64,000 bases of DNA from an uncultured Collinsella sp. GTDB taxonomy: Bacteria > Actinomycetota > Coriobacteriia > Coriobacteriales > Coriobacteriaceae. Below, piece by piece: positions 23,497-33,193 of the stretch (position 1 is its first letter; each line of letters opens with the position of its first letter). The notes below the pieces were generated by a model. That model searched no databases. It was given only the letters and a program-made list of their open reading frames with translations, and was not told the DNA's origin. The DNA lies in assembly GCA_900541695.1 (NCBI GenBank), contig UQKL01000001.1, positions 124,001 through 188,000 on the forward strand, written 5' to 3'. Made by a program: the position numbers and the translations under genes.

Positions 23497-24897
23497 TTAC
23501 GCGACGGAGGTATCGACGACGCCAGTCGCGTTTGCAATGGCAACAATGATAATCATTACCAACAAGAGCACACCCATAGCCTTGAGCCAGAGCTTTGCAA
23601 GCTTTTTACCGCGGTATCTATCGAGTAGCTCAAACCGCCGGCGAAGGCGGCGTTTGTCGAGCATCACAAAATGGATGAGCACTACGAGACCGTCGACGAA
23701 GATAAAATACTCAATCGCGAGAAACCACATCGGGTAGTTTTGGTTGGCGCCCGTAGGATGAAAAACGGCAAAATGGCTTCCGGCAAAGAAAACAAGTAGC
23801 GAAAGATAGACGAATGCGTTCCAAATGCGCCCAACGGTGTCGGGAATGCGGGAGAGTAAATTCGGGCGCTCAGGCACCAACGGCAATCCGCCCTGAGACT
23901 GATCCGTGGGGAGCACGGGCGCAGGGCACACGGCTCGCCGCTCCGGAGGCTCTTGGAAGGAAGCAGCATTCGGCGCGGACGACGGCGTCGGTGCGGACAA
24001 CGCATAGGATGCACGCGCAGCGTGCCCTAGCGCCTTCGCGCTTGCAAAGCGCTTGTCCGGATCGAGCGCCATCGCCATGCAAATAACATCGGCAAGCGAG
24101 GCGGGGATATCATATGCCTCGCATTGCTCGCGCATGTTCCGACCCGGCTTGGGGTCGGCCCCCGTCAGACAAAAGAACAGCAGGGCACCGAGCGCATAGA
24201 CATCGCTGCGCACGCTCGTCTGGCCAAAACCATACTGCTCGGGCGGCGCATAGGGACGCGTGCCAAACTTAACGGTATCGGCATCGGCTCCCTCGCGCCA
24301 CACGCGAGCGATTCCCAAGTCGATAATCACCAGCGATGAAAATGTCATGCCTGTATCGGGCGTATAGTTTGCGCCCGATACGATGATATTCGAGGGCTTT
24401 AGGTCGCGATGGATCACCGGCGCAGCCATCTCCCCCGCCGACGCAAAGCCGGCATGGAGCTCCGCAACTGCATCACAAAGGGCGCCAAACAGCTCACAGG
24501 CATAATCGGGCGTCGCACCCAAACGCCCCACCAGGGCCCCGAGCGTTTCGCCTTCGATGTATTCCATGACCACGCAAAGCTCGTCGCCCACGCGGCGGCA
24601 ATCGACAATCCGAGGCAAGTGCTCGTAACGTCGCCCAGCATGCTGGGCCGCAAACAGGCGTTCATACGCCCCGCCAATCTGGGCCGACGCGTCGATGCGC
24701 TTGCGAACAAAGGGGCCAAGAGATCCTCCGCCGGAGCCCTCAAAGTACACGAGCTCGGTCGTCTCGACGTCGGAGTGCTTGAGCACACGGTCTACGCGAT
24801 AGCTGTCATCACGCTCAAGTGACGCCAGGTGTCCGGCGAGCGCAGCGGTCAGCTCATCATCGGAATATGTTGGGCTCTGAGTATCCATAGCGTCCAT
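23497..24897 (-). CDS. Membrane Ser/Thr protein kinase
   Basis: 466 residues. An N-terminal kinase domain covers about 40-300: Lys in FVRKRID, VIHRDLKPSNIIVS (catalytic loop), IIDLGIARVW (DLG replacing DFG), FGTRPYAPPEQYGFG (activation segment) and SDVYALGALLFFCLTG. A Pro/Ser-rich linker follows, then two hydrophobic spans near VGRIWNAFVYLSLLVFFAG and WFLAIEYFIFVDGLVVLIHFV, and a basic tail with a final hydrophobic segment. No PASTA repeats. It phosphorylates unknown targets from the inner membrane face. A small regulator-like gene lies 86 bases upstream. Confidence 0.9.
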   Translation of the reverse strand: MDAMDTQSPTYSDDELTAALAGHLASLERDDSYRVDRVLKHSDVETTELVYFEGSGGGSLGPFVRKRIDASAQIGGAYERLFAAQHAGRRYEHLPRIVDCRRVGDELCVVMEYIEGETLGALVGRLGATPDYACELFGALCDAVAELHAGFASAGEMAAPVIHRDLKPSNIIVSGANYTPDTGMTFSSLVIIDLGIARVWREGADADTVKFGTRPYAPPEQYGFGQTSVRSDVYALGALLFFCLTGADPKPGRNMREQCEAYDIPASLADVICMAMALDPDKRFASAKALGHAARASYALSAPTPSSAPNAASFQEPPERRAVCPAPVLPTDQSQGGLPLVPERPNLLSRIPDTVGRIWNAFVYLSLLVFFAGSHFAVFHPTGANQNYPMWFLAIEYFIFVDGLVVLIHFVMLDKRRLRRRFELLDRYRGKKLAKLWLKAMGVLLLVMIIIVAIANATGVVDTSVA

Positions 24898-24983
24898 AAT
24901 AACGCAGGGCGCGGACGCCCCATGACGCCCGTGCCCTGCACGTTCTAAATATCGTGAACACCGCTTCCGCCGGCAGCCAACCG

Positions 24984-25406
24984 TTAGCTCACCGTCTCCT
25001 CACCAAAGCGATACAGCTCCTCGTTCACCTTTTGCAGGCTGCAGCCACGATCGATACAGAAAATGATGATGGCGTCACGGCGGTCCTTGCAGTTGAGGAC
25101 ATTGGCGCCCGCCGCCGACAAGGCGCGGTTGGTCTCCTTGAGCGTCAGCGCCATGGCAAAGGCAATCTGCAGCACCTTATTGCGGCTCGGATGCCGCGCA
25201 CCGGTAAAGATCTGATAGCCAAACGTCTCGTTGAGGTCGGCCATACGCACCACGCGCGAGCGCTCCAGCCCCTTTTCTTCCAAAAGCTGTTTCAGATACT
25301 CCGAAAGCGACGGGGCGGTAAAGTCGTGCTCTTTGATATAGCCCTCGATACTCGGAGCATCGAGCAGCTCGTTGAGCAACTCTTCGGTTAGCTTCTTATC
25401 AGGCAT
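24984..25406 (-). CDS. Small helical, DNA-binding-like protein (HTH/XRE-like)
   Basis: 140 residues, mostly helical. LSEYLKQLLEEKGLERSRVVRMADLNETFGYQIFTGARHPSRNKVLQIAFAM resembles a cro/C1-type helix-turn-helix, including the RSRVVRMA turn region and a conserved GARHPSRNKVLQIA stretch. The C-terminus carries CKDRRDAIIIFCIDRGCS. It lies directly upstream of the kinase in the same direction, so it may regulate or be a substrate of it. Not a recognised named family; the HTH assignment is tentative. Confidence 0.6.
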   Translation of the reverse strand: MPDKKLTEELLNELLDAPSIEGYIKEHDFTAPSLSEYLKQLLEEKGLERSRVVRMADLNETFGYQIFTGARHPSRNKVLQIAFAMALTLKETNRALSAAGANVLNCKDRRDAIIIFCIDRGCSLQKVNEELYRFGEETVS

Positions 25407-25453
25407 ATGGCCTCACCCCCCAGCTCGCATAGTAACCATGTTTTTAATTCTAG

Positions 25454-25897
25454 TTAAAAACCGCTCACGTCAGAACGTTCCCAGCTGGCAACCTGGTCGG
25501 GAGATACCGTGCTCATCGCTTCGAACTTCCAGGTGCCGCCCGCTTTGAGATGGTTGGTGTTCGCAAGAGCCGTTCCCACCTGATTGCCGTCTGCGTCATA
25601 CAGAACATACTCAATCTGAATGTAGCTTTGCTCTTTATCCGTATTATTGGTCAACGTGCCAGTGATCTTATACGCGAACTGATTAGACGTATCCCCGGCC
25701 TCATCCGAAACCGTATAGGGTTCTTGTGCCTCTTTTTTCTCCTCGACTTGCTGGGTCTGTTCGGCAGGCTTTGCTGCATCACCCGTAGACGAATCAGACG
25801 AGTTACCGCCCATAGAACCCACGACGCCGGCAACAACGAGCACCACGATGACGCCCAAAACGATCTTGCCGATCGGCTTCTTTCCCTCTTTTGCCAT
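25454..25897 (-). CDS. Membrane-anchored FxLYD-domain protein
   Basis: 147 residues. A short basic N-terminus (AKEGKKPIGK) and one membrane helix (IVLGVIVVLVVAGVVGS) are followed by a Ser/Asp/Gln-rich linker and an extracytoplasmic domain (about 75-147) with KITGTLTNNTDKEQ, YVLYDADGNQVG and GGTWKFEAM, the FxLYD pattern. Such domains are small immunoglobulin-like beta sandwiches on cell-surface proteins with unknown ligands. GGAAGG lies seven bases before the ATG. Same strand as the kinase cluster but with its own spacing of 47 bases. Confidence 0.85.
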   Translation of the reverse strand: MAKEGKKPIGKIVLGVIVVLVVAGVVGSMGGNSSDSSTGDAAKPAEQTQQVEEKKEAQEPYTVSDEAGDTSNQFAYKITGTLTNNTDKEQSYIQIEYVLYDADGNQVGTALANTNHLKAGGTWKFEAMSTVSPDQVASWERSDVSGF

Positions 25898-26119
25898 TAT
25901 GCATCCTTCCTACGATCCGGCTACCGTGCCGGCACACAGCACATCGTAGGAGGCAGCGAGCTCAAATTCATTAGCTGGGAGCTAATGTCGCAGCACAGCT
26001 TGCCACCTGGCACTCATTGAGTCTTTTTTCCTTCACCGAACTCACTCCATTGTTGTTGACTATTAAACATTTAGACGTAAACTGCTTTGTTACCTTGTCA
26101 ACATCTGAAAGGAACCTCA
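25898..26119. other. Intergenic space between divergent genes
   Basis: About 220 bases with promoter-like AT-rich sequence near 26058-26075 (TTGACTATTAAAC) and no gene with a recognisable product. A TTG at 26120 with GAAAGGA upstream is an alternative start for the following oxidoreductase. Confidence 0.45.
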
Positions 26120-26203
26120 TTGGGAAAAGACGTACTGGTGCAGCAACTCGTCGACTCATTCGACAGCTGGCCCGCCAAAAATTCCGGTTGCGGATCGTCC
26201 CGC

Positions 26204-28441
26204 ATGACACAAGAGCTCTATCCTTTTGACAAGCTCTTCTCTCCCATCAAAATTAACAAGCTCACCGTCAAAAACCGCATTGTCATGGCGCCGATGGGCA
26301 ATATCGACATGTGCGAGGAAACTGGCCGCCCCAGTGACATGATGCTGCAGTACTTTTTCGCCCGCGCCAAAGGCGGCTGCGGCCTCATCACAACAGGACT
26401 CGTACCGGTAAGCCACGGCATCGATACCACGGTCACCGAGCTGGACAAGCTCACCTATTTCCCGCGCATCGATCGAAGCCGAACCGTTATGGCAGGCTGG
26501 CGCGACCTTGCCCAAGGTGTCCATGCCTTCGGATCGCGCATTTTTGTCCAGCTTACGGCCGGACTCGGCCGCGTGGGCAACCCGCAATGCCTCATCACGC
26601 AAAAGAAGTTTCCGGTCTCGGCGAGTTTCTTGCCTAACTACTACATCCCCGCCATTCCATGCATGCGCCTCTCGGACCAAAAGCTGCGCCGTATCGTAAA
26701 CAATATCGGCCAAGCGGCGGCCGATGCTCATGCCATGGGCATCGATGGCGTCTATTTGCACGGGCACGAGGGTTATCTTATCGAGCAGCTCGGAAACCCC
26801 GCCTTTAACCATCGCAAGCTCGGACGTTATGCCGATTGGCGTCAGTTTGGCCTCGATATGATCAAAGAAATCCGTCGCCGCGTTGGGCCCGACTACCCCA
26901 TCATGTACCGCATCGACCTTTCGCTTGCACTCGAGGAAACCTATGACGAGCAGGTCATGAATTCGACCTATCTGGGACGCATGCGCGGCGGCCGTACAGT
27001 CGAACAGACCCTGGGTTATATGGAAGAGCTCGTGGCGGCGGGAGTAGACATCTTTGACGTCGACCTTGGTTGCTATGACAACTGGTGGATGCCCCACCCG
27101 CCTGCGAGCATGCCCGCAGGCTGCTTCGTTCCCGTGGCGCGCGCCGTTCGAGAGCGCTTTGCCGCCGACAATATCCGCTCCAATGCCGGCCTTCCCGTAG
27201 CCGTTGTCGCGGTGGGTAAGTTGGGCTACCCCGACATTGCCGAACGCGCCCTTCGCAATGGCGACGCCGATATGATCATGCTCGGACGCCCGCTGCTTGC
27301 GGATCCCGAGTGGCCCAACAAGGCGTACGCCGGTCGCGTGGCAGATATTCGCCCCTGCATCGGATGCCAGGAAGGATGCCTCAACGAGTTTGTCGAAGGG
27401 GGCCATCCGCAGTGTGCCGTCAATCCACGCTGCAGCTTTGAATACCTCATGCCCCAGACACCCGCTCCCGCCAAAGAACCCAAACGCATAGCGGTGATAG
27501 GAGCCGGACCCGCTGGGATGGTCTGTGCGCTAATCGCCGCGCGTCGTGGCCACGACGTAAAGCTCATCGATGCCGAAGATGAACTTGGAGGAAAACTCCT
27601 CTCCGCCAGCGCCGCCCGGATCAAGTTCGACCTCGATAACTACCGATCATATCTTGTTCGACAGGTGCGCGAGCAGGCAGAAAAACCCAACGGGAACCTG
27701 ACACTCGAACTTGGACGGGCAGCACGCGCCGAAGATCTTGCAAAAGCAGGCTTCGACGCAATCGTGTGCGCGACAGGCACTTCCAATGCAATACCGCCCA
27801 TCCCCGGTCTTACGGAGCTTGCAGCATCGGGCCATGCCGTGCTGGCAACGCAGCTACTGCGCCAACCCGCGCTGCTTGGCAACGCCAAAACCGTCACCAT
27901 CATTGGCGGAGGGGCCGTGGGCTGCGAGGTTGCCCAATGGCTCACCGTCGAACACGGCATACCACAGGTCAGCGTAATTGAAATGCTGCCTCACATGATG
28001 CAGGGCGCCTGCACGGCAAATCGCGGCCACCTACTCCATACGCTCAGGGGACGCAATGTGCGGCTCCTCAATATGACACGCGTCGAGCGCGCGGAAGTCG
28101 GCGGCAAACGCGAGTCTGGAGCCCCATCGAGGTGTGCGCGTCTCCACTTGAGTCGCAACTGCCACAAAAACGTTCCCGACCCCTACGTCTCGTGGTCACC
28201 GGTCTTGCCCGAGAACGTCGAAAACCCGCTTGCACCCAAAATCGGCAACGACTGGAAGTCACTCGAGCTAACCTGCGACTTGGTAATCATTGCCTGCGGC
28301 GGACACCCCGACGACGCGCTGTTCTACAAACTGCAGCAGACGCACGCCGCTGACGAGCTGCATAACATCGGCGATGGGTTTGCGCCCGGCCGTGTGCTCG
28401 AAGCGGTCCGTGCGGCATACCGACTCGGCACCAATATCTAA
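26204..28441 (+). CDS. NADH:flavin oxidoreductase/2-enoate reductase family (OYE + FAD/NAD domains)
   Basis: 745 residues from the ATG at 26204. A TTG at 26120 with a better SD would add 28 residues of non-conserved sequence. Domains: FMN TIM barrel about 1-370 (LFSPIKINKLTVKNRIVMAPM, GVYLHGHEGYLI, GRPLLADPEW), a 4Fe-4S motif with CIGCQEGC and later Cys at about 385-410, then FAD/NAD domains with IAVIGAGPAGMV near 432 and VTIIGGGAVGCEV near 567. Enzymes of this build (2,4-dienoyl-CoA reductase, BaiCD-type enoate reductases) reduce C=C bonds by NAD(P)H-FAD-FeS-FMN transfer. The next genes are aconitase X subunits. Confidence 0.9.
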   Translation: MTQELYPFDKLFSPIKINKLTVKNRIVMAPMGNIDMCEETGRPSDMMLQYFFARAKGGCGLITTGLVPVSHGIDTTVTELDKLTYFPRIDRSRTVMAGWRDLAQGVHAFGSRIFVQLTAGLGRVGNPQCLITQKKFPVSASFLPNYYIPAIPCMRLSDQKLRRIVNNIGQAAADAHAMGIDGVYLHGHEGYLIEQLGNPAFNHRKLGRYADWRQFGLDMIKEIRRRVGPDYPIMYRIDLSLALEETYDEQVMNSTYLGRMRGGRTVEQTLGYMEELVAAGVDIFDVDLGCYDNWWMPHPPASMPAGCFVPVARAVRERFAADNIRSNAGLPVAVVAVGKLGYPDIAERALRNGDADMIMLGRPLLADPEWPNKAYAGRVADIRPCIGCQEGCLNEFVEGGHPQCAVNPRCSFEYLMPQTPAPAKEPKRIAVIGAGPAGMVCALIAARRGHDVKLIDAEDELGGKLLSASAARIKFDLDNYRSYLVRQVREQAEKPNGNLTLELGRAARAEDLAKAGFDAIVCATGTSNAIPPIPGLTELAASGHAVLATQLLRQPALLGNAKTVTIIGGGAVGCEVAQWLTVEHGIPQVSVIEMLPHMMQGACTANRGHLLHTLRGRNVRLLNMTRVERAEVGGKRESGAPSRCARLHLSRNCHKNVPDPYVSWSPVLPENVENPLAPKIGNDWKSLELTCDLVIIACGGHPDDALFYKLQQTHAADELHNIGDGFAPGRVLEAVRAAYRLGTNI

Positions 28442-28462
28442 CACGAAAGGATGGGCTCACAG

Positions 28463-29740
28463 ATGAACCTGACCTCCCAACAACAAGCCCTGCTCGACGG
28501 CGCCAAGGGCCCCGCCATGGCCAAAGTGGTCAAGACCCTCGTTATGTACGGCGAATGCTTTGGCGCCGAGCGTATGGTTCCCGTGACCGGCGCAAACGGT
28601 CATCTTGTCACAAGTTTTGGCCTCTCCATGCTCGGTCCAGTCTATGACCTTATGGATGAGCTGCTGAAAGACGGCGCCCTGTCCGGTCAGTCATTCTCGG
28701 TCGACCCGAGGCCCCTCGACCCCGCCGTCCCGGCCAACCCGCTGCAAAAGCTGCTGTTCAAGATTATGTATTCCAAACAAGACGATTATGAGGCACAGCT
28801 GCGCAGCATGGGTCTATTGGACAACGATGCTTTCACCTGCACCTGTTACCAGCCCGAGGTTGGCAATCGACCTCGGCGTGGCGACATCCTAAGCTGGGCA
28901 GAAAGCAGCGCCGTGGTCTTTGCCAACTCCGTGCTGGGCGCTCGCTGCAATCGCAACTCCGGCATCATCGAGATGTTCGGCTCAATTGCCGGCTTTGTCC
29001 CGGAATTCGGCCTGCTCACCGATGAGGGCCGCAAGGCGACCTGGATCATCGAAGTCGACTGTAAGCGCAAGCCCGAAGCGCAAGTGCTTGGCAGCGCCAT
29101 TGGCATGAAGGTGATGGAAGACGTCCCTTACATTAAAGGCCTCGACCGCTGGCTTGGCCGCGAACTCACACCCGGCACGCAGGACTACCTTAAGGACATG
29201 GGCGCCGCCAGCGCATCGAACGGCGCTGTCGGGCTCTACCACGTGGACGGCATCACGCCCGAGGCCGTCGAACAAGGCGAACACCTCATAGCACTAGACG
29301 CCCAAATCTATCGCATTGACGACGCCGAGCTGGAACGCATCCGCTCGAGCTACCCCGCTATGTGGAAGAACCCGGGCGCGCGCCCCAAGCTTGCCTTCAT
29401 CGGCTGCCCCCACCTCTCGTCTGCACAACTCGCCCATTGGGCAGACGCCATCTGCGATGGGCTGAGCGCCTCCGGCAAGTGCCGCGTGCAAGTACCCACC
29501 GTACTGACCGCCGCCCCATCCGTGGCAGACGCCTTCCGCAAGACTGCGGCATACAGACGCCTCTCGACTACCGGTGCCGTCGTCTCGAGCATCTGCCCGC
29601 TTATGTACACCAACAACCCGCTGTGCGGCAGCATGCCCATCATCACCAACTCCAACAAGTTGCGTACGTACTCGGCATCGCGCTACTACACCGACGACGA
29701 AGTGCTCGCCTACGTCACCACCGGAAAACCAATCAAATAG
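28463..29740 (+). CDS. Aconitase X catalytic (large) subunit
   Basis: 425 residues from the ATG at 28463; an ATG at 28451 has no spacer to its SD. It has the DUF521/AcnX pattern: GAKGPAMAKVVKTLVMYGECFGAERMVPV, TCTCYQPEVGNRP, WAESSAVVFANSVLGARCNRNSG (iron-sulfur/active-site Cys), and SPYLx-like C-terminal SSICPLMYTNNPL. Type I AcnX in bacteria dehydrates cis-3-hydroxy-L-proline; archaeal homologues act on mevalonate 5-phosphate. The small swivelling subunit is the next gene, as expected for a split enzyme. Substrate is inferred to be a hydroxylated amino acid or hydroxyacid. Confidence 0.92.
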   Translation: MNLTSQQQALLDGAKGPAMAKVVKTLVMYGECFGAERMVPVTGANGHLVTSFGLSMLGPVYDLMDELLKDGALSGQSFSVDPRPLDPAVPANPLQKLLFKIMYSKQDDYEAQLRSMGLLDNDAFTCTCYQPEVGNRPRRGDILSWAESSAVVFANSVLGARCNRNSGIIEMFGSIAGFVPEFGLLTDEGRKATWIIEVDCKRKPEAQVLGSAIGMKVMEDVPYIKGLDRWLGRELTPGTQDYLKDMGAASASNGAVGLYHVDGITPEAVEQGEHLIALDAQIYRIDDAELERIRSSYPAMWKNPGARPKLAFIGCPHLSSAQLAHWADAICDGLSASGKCRVQVPTVLTAAPSVADAFRKTAAYRRLSTTGAVVSSICPLMYTNNPLCGSMPIITNSNKLRTYSASRYYTDDEVLAYVTTGKPIK

Positions 29741-29754
29741 GAAGGCGACTCCTC

Positions 29755-30198
29755 ATGGAAAAAATCTTTCACGGCCGCGTCGTTGTCCCCGGAACTGCCC
29801 ACGCCAAGGCACTTGTCTCTCACGGAGGGCTCAACACGCTCGCATCGTTTCAGAAGGCACTGATGTTTGGCGACAAAAAGGCCACGTGTTCCGACCAAAA
29901 CAATCCCGACTTGTACGGCAAACCTTTGGCGGGATGTGCCTTGTGTCTTCCGCAGACTATCGGCTCCACCACAGGCGGCATGGTGCTCTTCTGCGCCACC
30001 AAAATGGGGCGCCAACCCGCATGCCTGCTGTTTTCCAAACCCATTGACAGCCTTGCCGCCGCTGGCGCGATCCTCTCGGGTGTATGGACCGACACCCCCA
30101 TGCCCACCATTGACAACCTGGGCGATGAGTTTCTCGATGCCGTGTCGACCGGAGACGCCATCACCGTGACCGAAGACGGCACGGTCATCGTCGGCTAA
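29755..30198 (+). CDS. Aconitase X swivel domain (small) subunit
   Basis: 147 residues. MEKIFHGRVVVPGTAHAKALVS, DLYGKPLAGCALCLPQTIGSTTGGMVL and the C-terminal GDAITVTEDGTVIVG are the DUF126 (AcnX small subunit) signatures, including the Ser-Thr-Gly loop (GSTTGG) that contacts substrate. It lies 14 bases after the catalytic subunit with a GGAAGG SD. Together they form one dehydratase. It is too short to function alone. Confidence 0.92.
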   Translation: MEKIFHGRVVVPGTAHAKALVSHGGLNTLASFQKALMFGDKKATCSDQNNPDLYGKPLAGCALCLPQTIGSTTGGMVLFCATKMGRQPACLLFSKPIDSLAAAGAILSGVWTDTPMPTIDNLGDEFLDAVSTGDAITVTEDGTVIVG

Positions 30199-30308
30199 GG
30201 CTATCCGACCCGCCGCCCGCAGATGAGCAACGTGTTTCGCCATTTCCCACGCGCGGTGCGGGCGATAATCTTGACGTATTCGATATACAACACGAAAGGA
30301 GTCCCACC

Positions 30309-31730
30309 ATGGGAGCATCGGTATCGGTCGCACAGGGCGCGCCTCTTGATGCAGGCACCTACAAGGCAGACGAGGCAGCCGTCGAGCGCTTTTGCGAATT
30401 GCTGCGCATCCCCACCGTTTCGCGTGAGAACATCGCCGAGCGCGACGATGAGCCCTTCAGCCAGTGGATTCCCACGCTTCAGCGACTTTATCCGCATTTC
30501 TTTAAAGTCGCCGAGCTCACACGCGTCGACGACTTTGGCATGCTCCTGCGTTGGCCTGGCGCCGATTCCGCCTTGGACCCCATCGTCATGATGGCGCATC
30601 AGGACGTCGTGCCCGTCGAGGGCCAAGACTGGAAGCACGATCCCTTTGGAGCCGAGATCTTCGACGGCGAGATCTGGGCCCGCGGATCACTCGACACCAA
30701 GTGCATCGTCTCGGCTTTCTTCGAGGCCGCCGAGCATTTGATTGCCCAGGGCTTCGTTCCCCCGCGCGATGTCTGGTTCTTCTCGAGCGATGGCGAGGAA
30801 ATCGCCGCACCTACTGCAACCCATGCAGTGCAGTGGCTTCGCGAGCATAACATCCATCCCTACATGGTGCTCGATGAGGGTGGCGCCGTGGCAACCGACG
30901 CCCCGCTCGGCGTCACCGAACCCGTTGCCATGGTAGGCGTGTCCGAGAAGGGCCACGTCGACCTTACAGTCACGGCGCGCGCCGACGGCGGCCATGCCTC
31001 TACGCCTGCGGCAAACGATGCCTGCCGTCTTCTCTGCCGTGTATGCGAGACTATCTCGGCCAACCCCGGCAAGCCGCAGCTCACGCCCGCCGTCGAGGCC
31101 ACACTGACCGAGTTGGGTGCCCGTAGCAGCGCGACGTATCAGGCAATCTTTGGCAACCTGTGGCTCACGCGCCCCGCGGTTACCAAGATCATGGCCGCCA
31201 GCCCCGAGACCTCGGCCATGCTGCGCACAACCTATGCGCTCACGCAGCTCGAAGGCTCCAATGCGCACAATGTGCTGCCACCAGTTGCTCGCGCCAACTT
31301 CAACGTGCGCATCGCTCCGTTCGAGACCATCGCCGATGCCGTTGAGCGCGCCCGCAAGCTCGCCGCCCAGCAGTGCCGCGCCTCGGGCGTAAGCCCCGAC
31401 CATGTCACCGTCGAAATCAACGAGGCGATTCCCTACACCGAGCCCGCGCCCATCTCGCCTTACGAAGACGATGCCGCCTTCAACTACATCCATCGCTGCG
31501 TGTCGGGTGTCTATCCCGAGGCCGGCTTTGCTCCCTACGTGCAGAACTCCTGTACCGACTCGCGCGAGTTCAACGAGATCTGCGATCGCGTCTACCGCTT
31601 CTGCGGCTTTATCTACTCGGGCGAGGCGCGCAAGCTCATCCATGCCGCCAACGAACGCATCGGCGTCGACGTCTACAAGCGCGGCATCGAATTCTATGTG
31701 GCGTTTCTCGCCAACCTTGAACAACTGTAG
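30309..31730 (+). CDS. M20 family metallopeptidase (dipeptidase-like)
   Basis: 473 residues. VMMAHQDVVPVEGQDWKHDPF with the metal-binding His and Asp, the ARGSLDTKC turn, and WFFSSDGEEI (catalytic Glu-Glu) show an intact M20 active site; the dimerisation insert carries GHASTPAANDACRLL. The C-terminus has the NSCTDSREF and a final His (LIHAANERIG). Such enzymes cleave dipeptides or acylated amino acids with a dizinc centre in the cytoplasm. Following AcnX and an enoate-reductase-type gene, it may release an amino acid that the cluster degrades. An AAAGGAG SD sits upstream. Confidence 0.93.
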   Translation: MGASVSVAQGAPLDAGTYKADEAAVERFCELLRIPTVSRENIAERDDEPFSQWIPTLQRLYPHFFKVAELTRVDDFGMLLRWPGADSALDPIVMMAHQDVVPVEGQDWKHDPFGAEIFDGEIWARGSLDTKCIVSAFFEAAEHLIAQGFVPPRDVWFFSSDGEEIAAPTATHAVQWLREHNIHPYMVLDEGGAVATDAPLGVTEPVAMVGVSEKGHVDLTVTARADGGHASTPAANDACRLLCRVCETISANPGKPQLTPAVEATLTELGARSSATYQAIFGNLWLTRPAVTKIMAASPETSAMLRTTYALTQLEGSNAHNVLPPVARANFNVRIAPFETIADAVERARKLAAQQCRASGVSPDHVTVEINEAIPYTEPAPISPYEDDAAFNYIHRCVSGVYPEAGFAPYVQNSCTDSREFNEICDRVYRFCGFIYSGEARKLIHAANERIGVDVYKRGIEFYVAFLANLEQL

Positions 31731-31781
31731 AACGGGGGCCGATAGCACCCCTCCCCGCTTTTACCGACCAGGAGAACCAGC

Positions 31782-33100
31782 ATGACCCAACCAAATCTTA
31801 AGCGGGCGGCCCGGCTCGACACCAAGGCCGTCGCCCTCGCCTCCCTACCCTTTATGGGCATGATCAGCTTTTGGCAGGTCTACGACGGCATCGTTCCCAA
31901 GATGCTCACAGGGACCTTTGGCCTATCCAACTCGCTCACCGGCGCGATCATGGCCATCGATAATGTCTTTGGCCTGTTCCTGCTTCCGCTCTTTGGCATC
32001 CTCTCGGACCGTTGCACAAGCAAACTCGGGCGCCGAACGCCCTTTATCTTGGGCGGCTCCGCGGTGGCAATACTCTCCGTCCCGCTCATCGCGTTCGCCA
32101 ACAACATGGGCAGTCTACCTCTGCTCATTGGCGCGATTATCCTCACGCTTTTGGCAATATGCGCCTATCGCACCATGACGGTCGCCATCGTGGCCGATAT
32201 TACGCCTCGCCCACTTCGAACCAAGGCAGACTCGATCGAAAAGATCGTCGGCTATGCGGGAACGGGTCTTATGCTCGTCGCCATCTCGGTCATGGTTCCC
32301 AAGGCCGACAAACCTGATTATCTTCCGCTCTTTATCTTGCAGGCCGCCTTTATCCTCGTGTCGGCCGTTGTCTACGGCATCTTTGTCCGTGAGCCCGCCC
32401 TCGTCGAAAAGATGCGCGAGAAATCGCTGTCAATGGGCATCGACGAGGATCAGATTGACAAAGACGACTCCCCCGAGGCCGGCGGTAAAAATCGCATTGC
32501 AGACGCCGGCGTACGCCGCTCCATCATCATGCTGCTCGCCGCAACGTTTTTCTACTACATGAGCTATAACGCCATGACCACCAATATCAGCCGTTATGCC
32601 GATTTGTTCTACGGCATGGAGGGCGGTTCCTATGCCATCATCAATATCGTGACGATTGCAGGCGCGCTGCTAAGCTACGTACCCCTGGCAAACCTTTCGC
32701 TCAAAATCGGCCGCAAAAAGGTCGCCCTGGGCACCGCCGTCATCATGGTTTTGTGCCCCGCGCTTCTTTGGCTGGCACCCGGCTTCTCGCCCGTGTTGTA
32801 CGGCGTCTTTTTGTTGATGGGCGTCGCGCTGGGCGGCGTGGACCTGTGCGTGTACACGATGATTCTGGAGTGTTGCAGCTCCCAAAGCGTGGCCGCTACT
32901 CCGGTTACTACTACACCGTGAGCATGGCGGCTCAGGTGGCGACGCCGATTCTCTCCGGCATCGTTATGGACGTGGCGCCGTCGATGCTCTTCGCCTACAT
33001 CACGGCAATGGGCATGATTATGGCCGCGAGCATTGCCGCCGCCAAGCACGGCGATGCCATCTTGATCGACGAGGTCGCTCGCCGCGAGGCAGCCAAGTAG
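31782..33100 (+). pseudogene. MFS transporter, frameshifted near its 3' end
   Basis: The first frame (379 codons, stop at 32919-32921) encodes a major facilitator starting MTQPNLKRAARLDTKAVALA with about ten membrane segments and LSDRCTSKLGRRTPF (the GXLSDRXGRR-type loop). At about 32880 the coding sense jumps: frame 0 ends SVAATPVTTTP while the shifted frame continues KRGRYSGYYYTVSMAAQVATP to AKHGDAILIDEVARREAAK ending at 33100, completing a normal 12-span protein. Adding one C to the CCC run in AGCTCCCAAAGC restores the frame. It may be a sequencing error, a recent pseudogene or a functional truncation. It is related in arrangement to GPH-type symporters. Confidence 0.85.
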
Positions 33101-33123
33101 GAGACCGAATTAACTACCGTGCG

Positions 33124-33165
33124 AAAGGGGTCGGATGGGCAAAGCGCCCATCCGACCCCTTTTTC
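33124..33165. terminator. Strong bidirectional terminator
   Basis: Perfect 17 bp stem (AAAGGGGTCGGATGGGC and its complement, five-base loop) with A residues upstream and TTTTTCG downstream. It lies between the convergent MFS and membrane-protein genes. Confidence 0.92.
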
Positions 33166-33193
33166 GTTTCATCCTCAAGAAGCTTGTCGAAGC

